Of a stretch of DNA of 64,000 bases, positions 9,430 through 18,087 are shown piece by piece. The stretch's first letter is position 1. The number at the start of each line of letters is the position of its first letter. Source of the stretch: Sphingomonas panni (GTDB taxonomy: Bacteria > Pseudomonadota > Alphaproteobacteria > Sphingomonadales > Sphingomonadaceae); the NCBI RefSeq assembly GCF_022664435.1, contig NZ_JAKREU010000001.1, forward strand, positions 496,001 through 560,000. The letters are read 5' to 3'. The notes beneath the pieces are model-generated. The model was not told the origin of the DNA. It ran no database searches and saw only the letters and a list, made by a program, of their open reading frames with translations. Made by a program: the position numbers and the translations under genes.

Positions 9430-10197
9430 ATGACGAGCTGGACGACCCCGCGAGCGGGCCTTTCCATCCTGCGCCGGGGGGATGCGCCGATCCGCCAGAT
9501 CCAGGTCTATGGACAGCGCTGTTCGGGGACCAATGTCCTGATCCGCTCGATCGAGGCCAATCTCGGCCGCGATGCCTTTACGGAGAGCTATGGGTTCAAG
9601 CACTGGTTCGTGCCCGAACAGATACTGTTCCCGCGCGACGTCATGGTGCTGGCGGTCGCGCGCGATCCCGTCGACTGGGTGCGCAGCCTGCACCGCCAGC
9701 CTTGGCACGCGCACCCGGAGCTGAAGGCGCTCGGCTTTTCCGACTTCATTCGTGCTCCGTGGCACAGCTATTGGGACCGAGAATTTTGGGGCGTCGAGGA
9801 CGACCATCCGGTGCTGGGGCGCGAAATGCTGCACGAACGCTGCCCCGATACGGGCGAACGCTTCGCCAATCCGCTCGCCAAGCGGACCGCGAAACTTCGC
9901 CACTGGAGCGGGCTGCACGACCGCGCGCATCATGTCGCCTTGCTGTCACACGAAGCGTTCGTCGCCGACCCGGCCGGGGTGATCGCCGACCTGTCCGCCG
10001 CCACCGGCCTGACCATGGCCGAACCCTTCGTGGCGCAGGACAGCTACAAGGGGCAGGGCAAGCGCCCCTTCACCCCCACCGCCTATGCCGAGATTTCCGA
10101 TGCGGACCGGGCGCATATCCATGCGTGGCTCGACCCGGAGGTGGAGGCGCGGTTCGGCTTCGACATTCCCATGCCGCAGGCGGTGGCGGCGGAATAG
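9430..10197 (+). CDS. Sulfotransferase-like P-loop protein
   Basis: A 255-aa protein. GQRCSGTN at residues 28-35 fits the 5'-phosphosulfate-binding P-loop of PAPS sulfotransferases, and LAVARDPVDWVRSLHRQPWH fits the 3'-phosphate region (Arg-Asp-Pro...Ser). The acceptor is unknown; the divergent glycosyltransferase suggests a glycan. ATG 9430 is chosen for closeness to the conserved core; ATG 9394 is an alternative. Some bacterial members of this fold are not true sulfotransferases, so the activity is tentative. Confidence 0.72.
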   Translation: MTSWTTPRAGLSILRRGDAPIRQIQVYGQRCSGTNVLIRSIEANLGRDAFTESYGFKHWFVPEQILFPRDVMVLAVARDPVDWVRSLHRQPWHAHPELKALGFSDFIRAPWHSYWDREFWGVEDDHPVLGREMLHERCPDTGERFANPLAKRTAKLRHWSGLHDRAHHVALLSHEAFVADPAGVIADLSAATGLTMAEPFVAQDSYKGQGKRPFTPTAYAEISDADRAHIHAWLDPEVEARFGFDIPMPQAVAAE

Positions 10198-10217
10198 ACT
10201 CACACACCGCCACCTAT

Positions 10218-10302
10218 CGTCACCCTGGGCTTGACCCGGCGTCCCGGTTCTTCAGCTGCCGTGGAACGGAAAGCGGGACCCCGGATCAAGTCCGGGATGA
10301 CG
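10218..10302. repeat. Bipartite palindromic intergenic element
   Basis: 85 bp between convergent genes. The left arm begins CGTCACCCTGGGCTTGACCC and the right arm ends CAAGTCCGGGATGACG. The arms are imperfect inverted copies, each able to form a hairpin. It slightly overlaps the 3' end of the membrane-protein gene that ends at 10286. A relative with the GGCTTGACCC core, as a single hairpin, is at 22881-22909. Confidence 0.85.
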
Positions 10303-11734
10303 ACAAGACGGTATTTCGCCGAACCAACCCGGCCAGCGCGACCGTCAGCACCCCGGCAACGACAGCCCAGATCGCCAGCCCCTGCCACGGCGTATAGCCC
10401 AGCCATTCATCGGCGACGGTGCGCAGATAGCCCGGATCGAACCGCGCGCCGAACACCGCCACCGCCAGCGCGCGCGGTTCGTCGGCCGGGGCGGTGATCT
10501 CGGCACTGGCGATCGCCATGTTGAGCACGACCGACCCCGCCAGCAACGCCGCCACCGCCATCCGCGACCAGCGCGTCGCCCGCGCCCAGAACGCCCCGAT
10601 GCCGATGCACAGGAACCCGACCGCCGGCAGCGCATGGCGCGGGCCGGTCGCGTTGCCGCCGTCCCAGTAATAATAGCTGGCGTTGATGAGGAACGGCACA
10701 GCCGCCCCCGCGACCGCCAGCCACCCGATGGCGCGGGTCGCCGGATCGCGCAGCAACATCCGGAGGCCGAAGGGGGCGACGATCAGGATCGGCGCGACCC
10801 ACAGCATCCCGCGCCGTTCGCCCAGGATCAGTTCGTAGAGGACATAGGACTTGGGATAGGTCAGCCCGAACAGCCCCTCCTGCATCCCCGCAAAGTCGGT
10901 GACGCCCGAATAGCCGAGGCGAAACACCGTGCCGAAGGCGAGCAGATTGTAGCCGACCAGCACGACCAGTGCGCTCGCCCCCGTCGCCAGCGCGATCAGG
11001 ACGGTCCGTACCGCCTCACCGCGCGGCAGGTCGCGCAGCCGCCACAGCGCGAAGCCCGCGACCGGCAATCCGGCGATCAGCGCCGAATGCTCGATCAGCA
11101 CCGCCCAGCCGAGCGCCAGCCCCGCCACGACCGCATGGACCCATGATCGCCCCGGCCCGGTCCCGCGCCACACCGCCCAGGTGGCGATCACCAGCAACGC
11201 GGCGACCGGGGCATGGCCGAAGATCGTGGTCGACCATCCCCAGACCGTCGTCCCCAGCCCATAGGACAGCGCAGCGACCGCCCCGGCCTCCGCATCGCCG
11301 GTCACCCCGCGCACCAGATCGTAGAGCAGCATCGCCGCCAGCGCGGTGAGCAGCGCGCAGACGGTGACCGCGACCAGCCGGATGCGGATTTTCAGGAAGC
11401 GGTTGAACTCGCGATTCTCGAAGCCGGGCACGAAGTCATGGGCGCTCTGCCCCGACACGGCATCGGCCAGCGCGACCGCCGGGATGCCCAGCACCGAAAT
11501 GCCCGGTGCCTTGTCCGAATAATAATGGTCGCCGAAATGCGCCTTGTCGATCGTCAGCGCGGCATATTCGTCGATGGTGGCGTCACCGTCCTCGACCAGC
11601 GACAGCGTGGCGAACATGCGGACGGCGTTGTTGGGATTGAATTCCCACGACCCGAACCACGCGCAGGAAAACCACACCAGGATCAGGATCGCCCATGCCA
11701 CGGGGTCGCGGCGCAGCGGCGGGGAGGTCGGCAT
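10286..11734 (-). CDS. Polytopic membrane protein, glycosyltransferase-39-like
   Basis: A 482-aa protein with about 10-12 hydrophobic segments. Near the N-terminus are a short acidic loop (SLVEDGDATIDEYAALTIDK) and HYYSDKAPGISVLGIP, which resemble the periplasmic loop with Asp/Glu found in dolichyl-phosphate-mannose-type glycosyltransferases. YYYWDGGNATGPRHALP in the C-terminal half also recurs in such membrane proteins. I infer a lipid-linked-sugar transferase of the envelope, without a known substrate. It is 22 bp from the Pit gene on the same strand and could be read with it. Confidence 0.65.
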   Translation of the reverse strand: MPTSPPLRRDPVAWAILILVWFSCAWFGSWEFNPNNAVRMFATLSLVEDGDATIDEYAALTIDKAHFGDHYYSDKAPGISVLGIPAVALADAVSGQSAHDFVPGFENREFNRFLKIRIRLVAVTVCALLTALAAMLLYDLVRGVTGDAEAGAVAALSYGLGTTVWGWSTTIFGHAPVAALLVIATWAVWRGTGPGRSWVHAVVAGLALGWAVLIEHSALIAGLPVAGFALWRLRDLPRGEAVRTVLIALATGASALVVLVGYNLLAFGTVFRLGYSGVTDFAGMQEGLFGLTYPKSYVLYELILGERRGMLWVAPILIVAPFGLRMLLRDPATRAIGWLAVAGAAVPFLINASYYYWDGGNATGPRHALPAVGFLCIGIGAFWARATRWSRMAVAALLAGSVVLNMAIASAEITAPADEPRALAVAVFGARFDPGYLRTVADEWLGYTPWQGLAIWAVVAGVLTVALAGLVRRNTVLSSSRT

Positions 11735-11756
11735 CGCTCGCTCCCCGCCCGGTACG

Positions 11757-13364
11757 TCAGAAGATGCGGTTGAGCAGCAGGTAGAGCGATCCCGACAGCA
11801 ACACCGACACCGGCAGCGTCAGCACCCATGCCATCAGCAGGTTGCGCACCGTCGATACCTGCAGCCCCGACCGGTTCGCCGCCATCGTGCCGGCGACGCC
11901 GGACGACAGGACATGGGTGGTCGATACCGGCAGGCCGAGGCTGTCGGCACCGAAGATCGTGCCCATCGCCACCAGCTCGGCCGACGCGCCCTGCGCATAG
12001 GTCAGGTGGGTCTTGCCGATCTTTTCCCCGACGGTCACGACGATCCGCTTCCAACCGACCATGGTGCCGAGACCCAGCGCGAAGGCGACCGCAACCTTGA
12101 CCCATAGCGGGATGAAGCGCGTGCCGGCGTCGAGCGACCCGCGATAGTCGGTCAGGACCTTCTTGTCGGCTTCGGTCAGCGACAGCGACGATTCCTTCGA
12201 CAGCCGCTTCACCGCTTCCGAGGTCAGGTACATGTCGTTGCGCATGTTGCCGCTGACCGCCGCCGGCACCTTGGCCAGCGTGCCATATTCGCGGACCTGC
12301 TGCTCGATCGCGCCGACCATGGCGGTGACGGCGGGCACGGTTTCGGGAGTCAGCTTGCGCTCGGTGATGTAACGCTGCGCCTGGGCACGCGCGGTCGCGT
12401 CGTCGGACACGGCACCGTCACCCTGCGGCGTCAGCACGCGCACGGCGGCTGCGCTGTTGGTCGCGAACTGCGCCTCATATTGCGCCGGCACCGCCCGGTT
12501 CAGCGCATAGGCGGTGGGCACCGTGCCGATCAGGATCAGCATGATGAGGCCCATGCCCTTCTGCCCGTCGTTCGATCCGTGGGCGAAGCTGACGCCGGTG
12601 CAGGTGAAGATCAGCAACGCGCGAATCCACAGCGGCGGCGGCGTGTCGCCGACCGGCGCCTCGTACAGCGCGCGGTTGCGGACCAGCGTCTTCATCGCGA
12701 GGAACAGCAGCGCCGCCATGCCGAAGCCGATCATCGGCGACACCAGCAGCGCCTTGCCGATCTCGGTCGCCTTGTCCCAGTCGACGCCGGCCGATCCGTT
12801 GCGCCCCTGCAGGATCGCATTGGCGACGCCGACGCCGATGATCGAGCCGATCAGCGTGTGCGACGACGAGGACGGGATGCCCAGCGCCCAGGTGGCGAGG
12901 TTCCACACGATCGCCGCGATCAGCAGCGCGAACACCATCGCGAAGCCGGACGACGAGCCGACCTGCAGGATCAGTTCGATCGGCAGCAGCGAGATGATGC
13001 CGAACGCGACCGCGCCGGTCGACAGCAGCACGCCGAGGAAGTTGAAGACGCCCGACCACACCACCGCGACATGGGCGGGCATCGAGTTGGTGTAGATCAC
13101 GGTCGCGACCGCGTTGGCGGTGTCGTGGAAGCCGTTCACGAATTCGAAGCCCAGCGCTATAATCAGCGCGAGCACCAGCAGCGCGAAGGGCATCAGCGTC
13201 AGCGGATCGACGCTGGCCGCCGCCGCATCGTGATAGACGTTGTAGACGACATAGCCGAGAGCGGCGACGATCGCCGTGGCGAATCCAAACGTACCGGCGC
13301 GGCCGAAGCCGTCGTCCAGTTTCGGGCCGGGGCGTCCATCCCGCTCCAGCGCTGCGCTCGTCAT
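11757..13364 (-). CDS. pit: Low-affinity inorganic phosphate transporter (Pit family)
   Basis: A 534-aa PiT permease. The duplicated signature is visible: GFEFVNGFHDTANAVATVIY in the first half and GVSFAHGSNDGQKGMG in the second. There are about ten TM helices. A long soluble insert (about residues 285-415) separates the halves, as in E. coli PitA. The start at 13364 follows AGGGGA at good spacing; a longer reading frame starting at 13550 lacks such support. No PhoU-like partner gene lies beside it. Import is expected to be coupled to protons as metal-phosphate. Confidence 0.93.
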   Translation of the reverse strand: MTSAALERDGRPGPKLDDGFGRAGTFGFATAIVAALGYVVYNVYHDAAAASVDPLTLMPFALLVLALIIALGFEFVNGFHDTANAVATVIYTNSMPAHVAVVWSGVFNFLGVLLSTGAVAFGIISLLPIELILQVGSSSGFAMVFALLIAAIVWNLATWALGIPSSSSHTLIGSIIGVGVANAILQGRNGSAGVDWDKATEIGKALLVSPMIGFGMAALLFLAMKTLVRNRALYEAPVGDTPPPLWIRALLIFTCTGVSFAHGSNDGQKGMGLIMLILIGTVPTAYALNRAVPAQYEAQFATNSAAAVRVLTPQGDGAVSDDATARAQAQRYITERKLTPETVPAVTAMVGAIEQQVREYGTLAKVPAAVSGNMRNDMYLTSEAVKRLSKESSLSLTEADKKVLTDYRGSLDAGTRFIPLWVKVAVAFALGLGTMVGWKRIVVTVGEKIGKTHLTYAQGASAELVAMGTIFGADSLGLPVSTTHVLSSGVAGTMAANRSGLQVSTVRNLLMAWVLTLPVSVLLSGSLYLLLNRIF

Positions 13365-13630
13365 CGAAATTCCCCTGCCGAATGAACATGTCGCCCTATC
13401 GGCGAAGTGTGACAGCTTGGATAAGCGCCGCACGCCCGGCGCGTCGGCATCGCGATCGGGCGATGCGGCCCATAGCGGACCGAATCCGCTTTGGCGATAT
13501 GATGCGCGAAATCCCCGTTTTCCGCCGCCGGCGTTGCACCGCCGCCACATGCGACCAAAGGATCAGCGGCGATTTCCCGCTTGACGGCGCGGCATCGGGC
13601 GATGCTGTGCGGCGCGGCAAAGGAGTCGCC

Positions 13631-13990
13631 ATGGACGATCGCAACCCGCCGGCGCAGCGCGGGCGCAACCGGGCGCGGATCGCGCTCGACGAACGGACCT
13701 GCCGGATGATCTGCCCGATCGCATCGGCGATGGTCGGCGTGTGCCTGACGGGAATCGGCCTGCTGCATGTCACCCTGACCCTTCGCGCGCGGCAGACGGT
13801 GGCCGACGACCTGTTGTCGATCGATGCCCTGCTGTTCCTCATCGCAACGCTCAGTTCCTATTTCGCGTTGCGCGTACAGGGCACCAGGCGGCTGCACTGG
13901 CTGGAGCGAATCGCCGATGCGACCTTCATCGCCGCGATGCTGCTGCTGACCGCCGCCTGCTTCATCATCACCTATTCGCTGAACCGGTAA
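13631..13990 (+). CDS. Small three-helix membrane protein, unknown
   Basis: I do not recognise the family. It has 119 aa, a basic N-terminus, then three hydrophobic segments (about residues 27-50, 58-80 and 92-116). The start is fixed by AGGAG at 13621-13625, five bases before ATG; a longer frame from 13382 has no such site. It is divergent from pit with about 270 bp between the starts. Composition matches its neighbours. Confidence 0.7.
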   Translation: MDDRNPPAQRGRNRARIALDERTCRMICPIASAMVGVCLTGIGLLHVTLTLRARQTVADDLLSIDALLFLIATLSSYFALRVQGTRRLHWLERIADATFIAAMLLLTAACFIITYSLNR

Positions 13991-14004
13991 CATCCCGCCC
14001 GGTT

Positions 14005-14101
14005 CGTCACCCCCGCGCAGGCGGGGGTCCATATGCACCGGCGCCGGCGAATCTTTCTCCAGCGTTAGCGGTTAGGGATTCCCGCCTTCGCGGGAATGAC
14101 G
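14005..14101. repeat. Bipartite palindromic element, about 97 bp
   Basis: The left hairpin unit begins CGTCACCCCCGCGCAGGCGG and runs to TCCATA. The right unit is an inverted relative ending CCTTCGCGGGAATGACG. A spacer of about 40 bp lies between. The same layout and near-identical length occur at 22968-23063 and 58594-58688. It fills most of the gap before the DUF2147 gene. Confidence 0.9.
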
Positions 14102-14197
14102 AAGAGGCCCTCCCAACATTACCGATTGTTCAGCGCGCGCTGAACCGCCGGCAATTCGCGCGCCGCTATCCCCCGGTCCATGAAGGGGATTCGAACG

Positions 14198-14623
14198 ATG
14201 CGGGTGTGGAGCGGGATCGTGGCGGCGCTGGGCATGGCGGTCGCGCTGCCGGCCGGGGCCAATGCGCCGGGGCCGTCGCCCGCCGGCCTGTGGCTGAGCC
14301 CGCACAACAATGTCGCGGTGCGCACCGCCCCGTGCGGGGCGCGGCTGTGCGGCTGGGTCGTATGGGCCAGCGCCGGGGCACGTGCCGATGCGAAGGATGG
14401 CGGCGTCGAACGGCTGCTCGGCACCGAATTGCTGGAGGATTATGCCGCCGATGGCAGTGGGGCGTGGACCGGCACGGTGTTCGTGCCCGACATGGGCCGC
14501 CGCTTCGCCTCGCGCATCGACCTGCCCGATGCCGATACGCTCCGGATTCGCGGCTGCCTGTGGGGCGGTGTGATCTGCCGCAGCCAGAACTGGTCGCGCA
14601 TCGCGCAGGTGCCCCATGGCTGA
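14198..14623 (+). CDS. DUF2147 secreted protein (paralogue 1)
   Basis: A 141-aa exported protein: signal peptide (MRVWSGIVAALGMAVALPAG), then a DUF2147 lipocalin-like domain with GLWLSPHNNVAVRTAPCG, CGWVVWAS and a C-terminal RIRGCLWGGVICRSQNW. Four cysteines could form disulfides. ATG 14198 follows AAGGGGA; the ATG at 14180 has no ribosome site. Its stop overlaps the mprF start by 8 bp, so it is likely in the same operon. The family's function is unknown. A second copy is at 27735-28145. Confidence 0.85.
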   Translation: MRVWSGIVAALGMAVALPAGANAPGPSPAGLWLSPHNNVAVRTAPCGARLCGWVVWASAGARADAKDGGVERLLGTELLEDYAADGSGAWTGTVFVPDMGRRFASRIDLPDADTLRIRGCLWGGVICRSQNWSRIAQVPHG

Positions 14624-17240
14624 GCTGCGCCGCCTGATCGAACGCCATCGCACGCCGATCGGAGTGCTGGTGGTGCTGGCGCTGATCGCGCTGGGCTTCG
14701 CCGCGCTCCAGCATCTGACGCAGGAAATCCGCTTCGCCGATGTGCGCAGCGCGCTGCACGACCTGTCGGGGACCAAGATCGCGCTGGCGCTGCTGGCGAC
14801 CGCCGGCAGCTATCTGGCGCTGACCTTCTACGACCTCCTGGCGCTGCACACCATCGGCCGCCCGCTGCCGTGGCGCACCGCCGCGCTCGCCTCGTTCACC
14901 AGCTATACGCTCAGCCACAATCTCGGCCTCGCGCTGCTGACCGGCGGGTCGGCGCGCTACCGCATCTACAGCGCCGCCGGGCTGGACGGCCCCGATGTCG
15001 CCCGCGTGGTGGCGATCGCCAGCGGCACCTTCTGGGCCGGGGTGGTCAGCGTCACCGGGGTCGCGCTGCTGCTGCATCCCGGCGCGCTCGACCTGGCCGG
15101 GCTGCGCCTGTCCGCCGGGGAGGTACAATTCGCCGGCTGGGCGATCGCCGCGCTGACCGTGGCGCTGCTGGGCGCCTGTGCGGTGGTGCGCGCGCCGATC
15201 CGCCTGTTCGGCTTCACCCTGCCGCTGCCCAGCCCGGGGCTGCTGCTGCTGCAGATCGCCATCGCGCTGGTCGACATCGCCTGTGCCAGCGCCGCGCTGT
15301 TCGTCCTGATCCCCGGTGCCGCGCCCGCGCTGCTGCCGGCCTTCATCCTCGCCTATACGCTGGGCATCGTCGCGGCGGTGGTGACCCATGTCCCCGGCGG
15401 GATCGGCGTGTTCGAGGCGGTGGTGCTGGCGGTCGTGCCCGTCGACCGTGCGACATTGTTCGCCGCGCTGATCGCGTACCGCGTCCTCTATTATCTGCTG
15501 CCGCTCGGCTTCGGCGTCCTCGTCCTCGCGTGGCACGAGGGCGCACGGCAACGGCGGCGCTCGGTCCGGTTCCTGTCGGGCGTGCGCGCGGTGGCGACCG
15601 GCGTCGCCCCGCTGGCCTTGAGCGTCGCGACCTTCATGGCCGGTGCGATGCTGCTGCTGTCCGGCTCGCTGCCCTCGGTCCGGGCGCGCATGGGCGACCT
15701 CGCCGCGATCCTGCCGCTGCCGATGATCGAATTCAGCTCGATCGCCGCCAGCCTGACCGGCACCGCGCTGCTGCTGCTCGCACCCGCCCTTTATCGCCGA
15801 TTGGACGGCGCGTTCCTCGCCACCCGCGCGCTGCTGATTGCCGCGGCGCTGTTCTCGATCGGCAAGGGGCTGGATTATGAGGAGGCGACCGCCTGCCTCA
15901 CCGTCGCCGCGCTGCTGCAATGGACCCGCAGCGCCTTCTACCGCCGCACCACGCTGACCGGACAGCCGGTGGGGGCGGGCTGGGTCGCGTCGGTCGCCGC
16001 GGTCATCGCGCTGACCGTGTGGGCGGGGTTCTTCGCCTATCGCCATGTCGATTATTCCGAGAATCTGTGGTGGAAATTCGCGCTGCACAGCGATGCCCCG
16101 CGCTTCCTGCGCGCGACGCTGGGCGTGATCGTCATGCTGGCCGGGGCGTGCGTGTGGCGGCTGATGTCGCCGACCGCCGCCGCCGCGCGCAGCGCGCTGT
16201 CGCCGGTCGATTCGGCGACGATCCGCCGCATCCTGGCGCAGGCGAACCGCACCGACACGATGCTGGCGCTGACCGGCGACAAGCGCTTCCTGCTGTCCGA
16301 CGCCGGCGACGCCTTCGTCATGTATCAGGTCCATGGCGCCAGCTGGATCGTGATGGGCGATCCCGTCGGCCCGCGCGAGGCATGGGGCGAGCTGCTGTGG
16401 AATCTCCGCGACCTCGCCGACCGCGATCAGGGGCGGCTGCTGCTCTACCAGATCTCCTCGCCGGTGCTCGACATCGCGATCGGCATGGGGCTGAGCATCG
16501 TCAAATATGGCGAGGATGCGGTGGTCGATCTCACGACCTTCGCCCTCGACACCCCCCGGCTGCGCGCGCTGCGCAAGTCGGAGCGCGCCGTGGCGCGCAA
16601 GGGCGCCCGGATGCACATCGTCGCCACCAGCGAACTGGCCACGATCCTGCCCGAACTCGAATCGGTGTCCGACGAATGGCTGGAGGCCAAGGCCCAACGC
16701 GAAAAGGGCTTCAGCCTCGGCCATTTCGACCGCGACTATCTGTCCTTCTTCGACATGGCGGTCGTCACGATCGACGACCGCATCGTCGCCTTCGCCAATC
16801 TGTGGCTGACCGAGAATCGCAAGGAAGCGTCGGTCGACCTGATGCGCCACCGGTCCGATACGCCGCCGGGCACGATGGACTTTCTGCTGGTCAACCTGAT
16901 GCTGTGGGCGCAGCAACAGGGCTATGCCCGCTTCTCGCTCGGCATGGCGCCGCTGTCGGGGATCGAGGATCGCCGACTGGCGCCTGCCTGGGCCAAGGCG
17001 GCGGCGTTCATCTTCCGCCATGGCGAGCGATTCTACGGCTTCCGGGGCCTGCGCACCTACAAGGAGAAGTTCGCGCCGGGATGGGAACCGCGCTACATCG
17101 CCGGCCCCGGCGGCATCGGCCTGCTGCGTGGGCTTCGCGACCTTTCCCGCCTGATCGCCCGGCCCCAGCCCGCGCTGTACCTTCCTCCCGCCCCCGCCGC
17201 CGAGCGGCCCGCGACCGAACCGAAAGTATCCCAGCCATGA
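14616..17240 (+). CDS. mprF: Lysylphosphatidylglycerol synthase/flippase (MprF)
   Basis: Transfers lysine from Lys-tRNA to phosphatidylglycerol and flips the product, lowering surface negative charge. It has 874 aa. The N-terminal polytopic flippase (about 1-510, some 14 TM) includes SHNLGLALLTGGSARYRIY and a VTHVPGGIGVFEAVVL motif typical of the family. The C-terminal cytosolic DUF2156 transferase domain (about 530-860) contains DAFVMYQVHGASWIVMGDP and GLRTYKEKFAPGWEPRYI. It overlaps both neighbours (DUF2147 by 8 bp, acvB-like by an ATGA), so all three are probably one transcript. Amino-acid specificity (Lys or Ala) cannot be read. Confidence 0.95.
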   Translation: MAELRRLIERHRTPIGVLVVLALIALGFAALQHLTQEIRFADVRSALHDLSGTKIALALLATAGSYLALTFYDLLALHTIGRPLPWRTAALASFTSYTLSHNLGLALLTGGSARYRIYSAAGLDGPDVARVVAIASGTFWAGVVSVTGVALLLHPGALDLAGLRLSAGEVQFAGWAIAALTVALLGACAVVRAPIRLFGFTLPLPSPGLLLLQIAIALVDIACASAALFVLIPGAAPALLPAFILAYTLGIVAAVVTHVPGGIGVFEAVVLAVVPVDRATLFAALIAYRVLYYLLPLGFGVLVLAWHEGARQRRRSVRFLSGVRAVATGVAPLALSVATFMAGAMLLLSGSLPSVRARMGDLAAILPLPMIEFSSIAASLTGTALLLLAPALYRRLDGAFLATRALLIAAALFSIGKGLDYEEATACLTVAALLQWTRSAFYRRTTLTGQPVGAGWVASVAAVIALTVWAGFFAYRHVDYSENLWWKFALHSDAPRFLRATLGVIVMLAGACVWRLMSPTAAAARSALSPVDSATIRRILAQANRTDTMLALTGDKRFLLSDAGDAFVMYQVHGASWIVMGDPVGPREAWGELLWNLRDLADRDQGRLLLYQISSPVLDIAIGMGLSIVKYGEDAVVDLTTFALDTPRLRALRKSERAVARKGARMHIVATSELATILPELESVSDEWLEAKAQREKGFSLGHFDRDYLSFFDMAVVTIDDRIVAFANLWLTENRKEASVDLMRHRSDTPPGTMDFLLVNLMLWAQQQGYARFSLGMAPLSGIEDRRLAPAWAKAAAFIFRHGERFYGFRGLRTYKEKFAPGWEPRYIAGPGGIGLLRGLRDLSRLIARPQPALYLPPAPAAERPATEPKVSQP

Positions 17241-17983
17241 ACCGTATCGACCGTCGTCGCCGCCTTCGCCGCCGGTTCGGCATCGGCGCGCTCCTTGCCG
17301 GGCTGCTGGTGCTGCTCGGCCTTGCCGCGCCGTCGCTGCACCTGATCGACAATGAGTCGCTGCGCTGGTTCGACGGGGGGAAGAAGCATCCCTCGGTCGT
17401 CGCCGTCTATATCTCGGGCGACATGGGGCTGCGCTTCGGCCTCGGCAGTCAGGTCGTGCCCGCGCTCGCCGCGCACGGCATCCCGGTCGTCGGCGTCAGC
17501 TCGCCGGTCAATTTCGGCACGCGCAAGACCCGCGAACAGGTCGACGCGATCGTCGCGGGCGCGATCCGCACCGCGCTGGCCAAGACCGGCGCGCAGCGGG
17601 TGATCCTGATGGGCCAGTCGTTCGGGGCCGACATGGTGTCGGCGACCGCGCCCGACCTGCCCGCCGACCTGCGTGCGCGGATCGCCGCAATCAGTGTCGT
17701 CGTGCCGGCGCAGACCGTCTATTTTCGCTCCGACCCGACCGGCATCCTCTATCACGGCACGCCCGACGCCCGCCCGGCGGCGACGATGCGCGCGCTCGAC
17801 TGGGCACCGGTCATCTGCATCTATGGTCGCGAGGAAGAGGACAGCCTGTGTCCGGTATTGCGCGGCAGCCATGCGCAGGTCGTCGGCCTGCCCGGCGGGC
17901 ATTTCCTGCACCATGACGACCAGCTGGTGATCGCCACCATCCTCGCCACGCTGCGCATGGCCGATCGCAACATCCTCGCCTGA
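17237..17983 (+). CDS. AcvB/VirJ-type lysyl-phosphatidylglycerol hydrolase
   Basis: A 248-aa protein with an N-terminal TM or signal anchor (about 15-35) and a periplasmic alpha/beta-hydrolase domain. GQSFGAD puts the nucleophile at Ser128, and GGHFLHH puts the histidine at about His222. In Agrobacterium and Rhizobium the acvB/atvA gene follows an mprF-like gene (lpiA) and its product hydrolyses lysyl-PG in the periplasm. The order here is the same, with a 4-bp overlap. This copy has only the single VirJ-like domain, not the two-domain AcvB. The enzyme role is inferred from family and position. Confidence 0.85.
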   Translation: MNRIDRRRRLRRRFGIGALLAGLLVLLGLAAPSLHLIDNESLRWFDGGKKHPSVVAVYISGDMGLRFGLGSQVVPALAAHGIPVVGVSSPVNFGTRKTREQVDAIVAGAIRTALAKTGAQRVILMGQSFGADMVSATAPDLPADLRARIAAISVVVPAQTVYFRSDPTGILYHGTPDARPAATMRALDWAPVICIYGREEEDSLCPVLRGSHAQVVGLPGGHFLHHDDQLVIATILATLRMADRNILA

Positions 17984-18011
17984 TTTTTTGTGCAGCGCAC
18001 ACAAGCCCGCC

Positions 18012-18039
18012 TTGATGTGGACAAAACGTCCACTTAATA
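18012..18039 (+). promoter_or_regulatory. emrA promoter with palindromic operator
   Basis: TTGATG (18012-18017) and TTAATA (18034-18039) are separated by 16 bp. The spacer carries the perfect palindrome GTGGAC-AAAAC-GTCCAC (18017-18033). The TetR-family gene that opposes the pump operon at 22199-22780 is a natural candidate to bind it. Transcription would start near 18046. Confidence 0.65.
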
Positions 18040-18087
18040 GGAGCCATGCCGCGACAGGGCCGGCATGAGATTGCGGATCAGCGACCG

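Noticed and set aside
13381..13430. Pho box upstream of pit
   Set aside because: Only one CTGTCAC half-site; the second half at 11-bp spacing is missing.
14166..17021. 951-codon open frame on the minus strand opposite mprF
   Set aside because: Arg/Gln/Gly-rich low-complexity translation, with no domain, caused by high GC at third positions of mprF. MprF reads cleanly on the plus strand.
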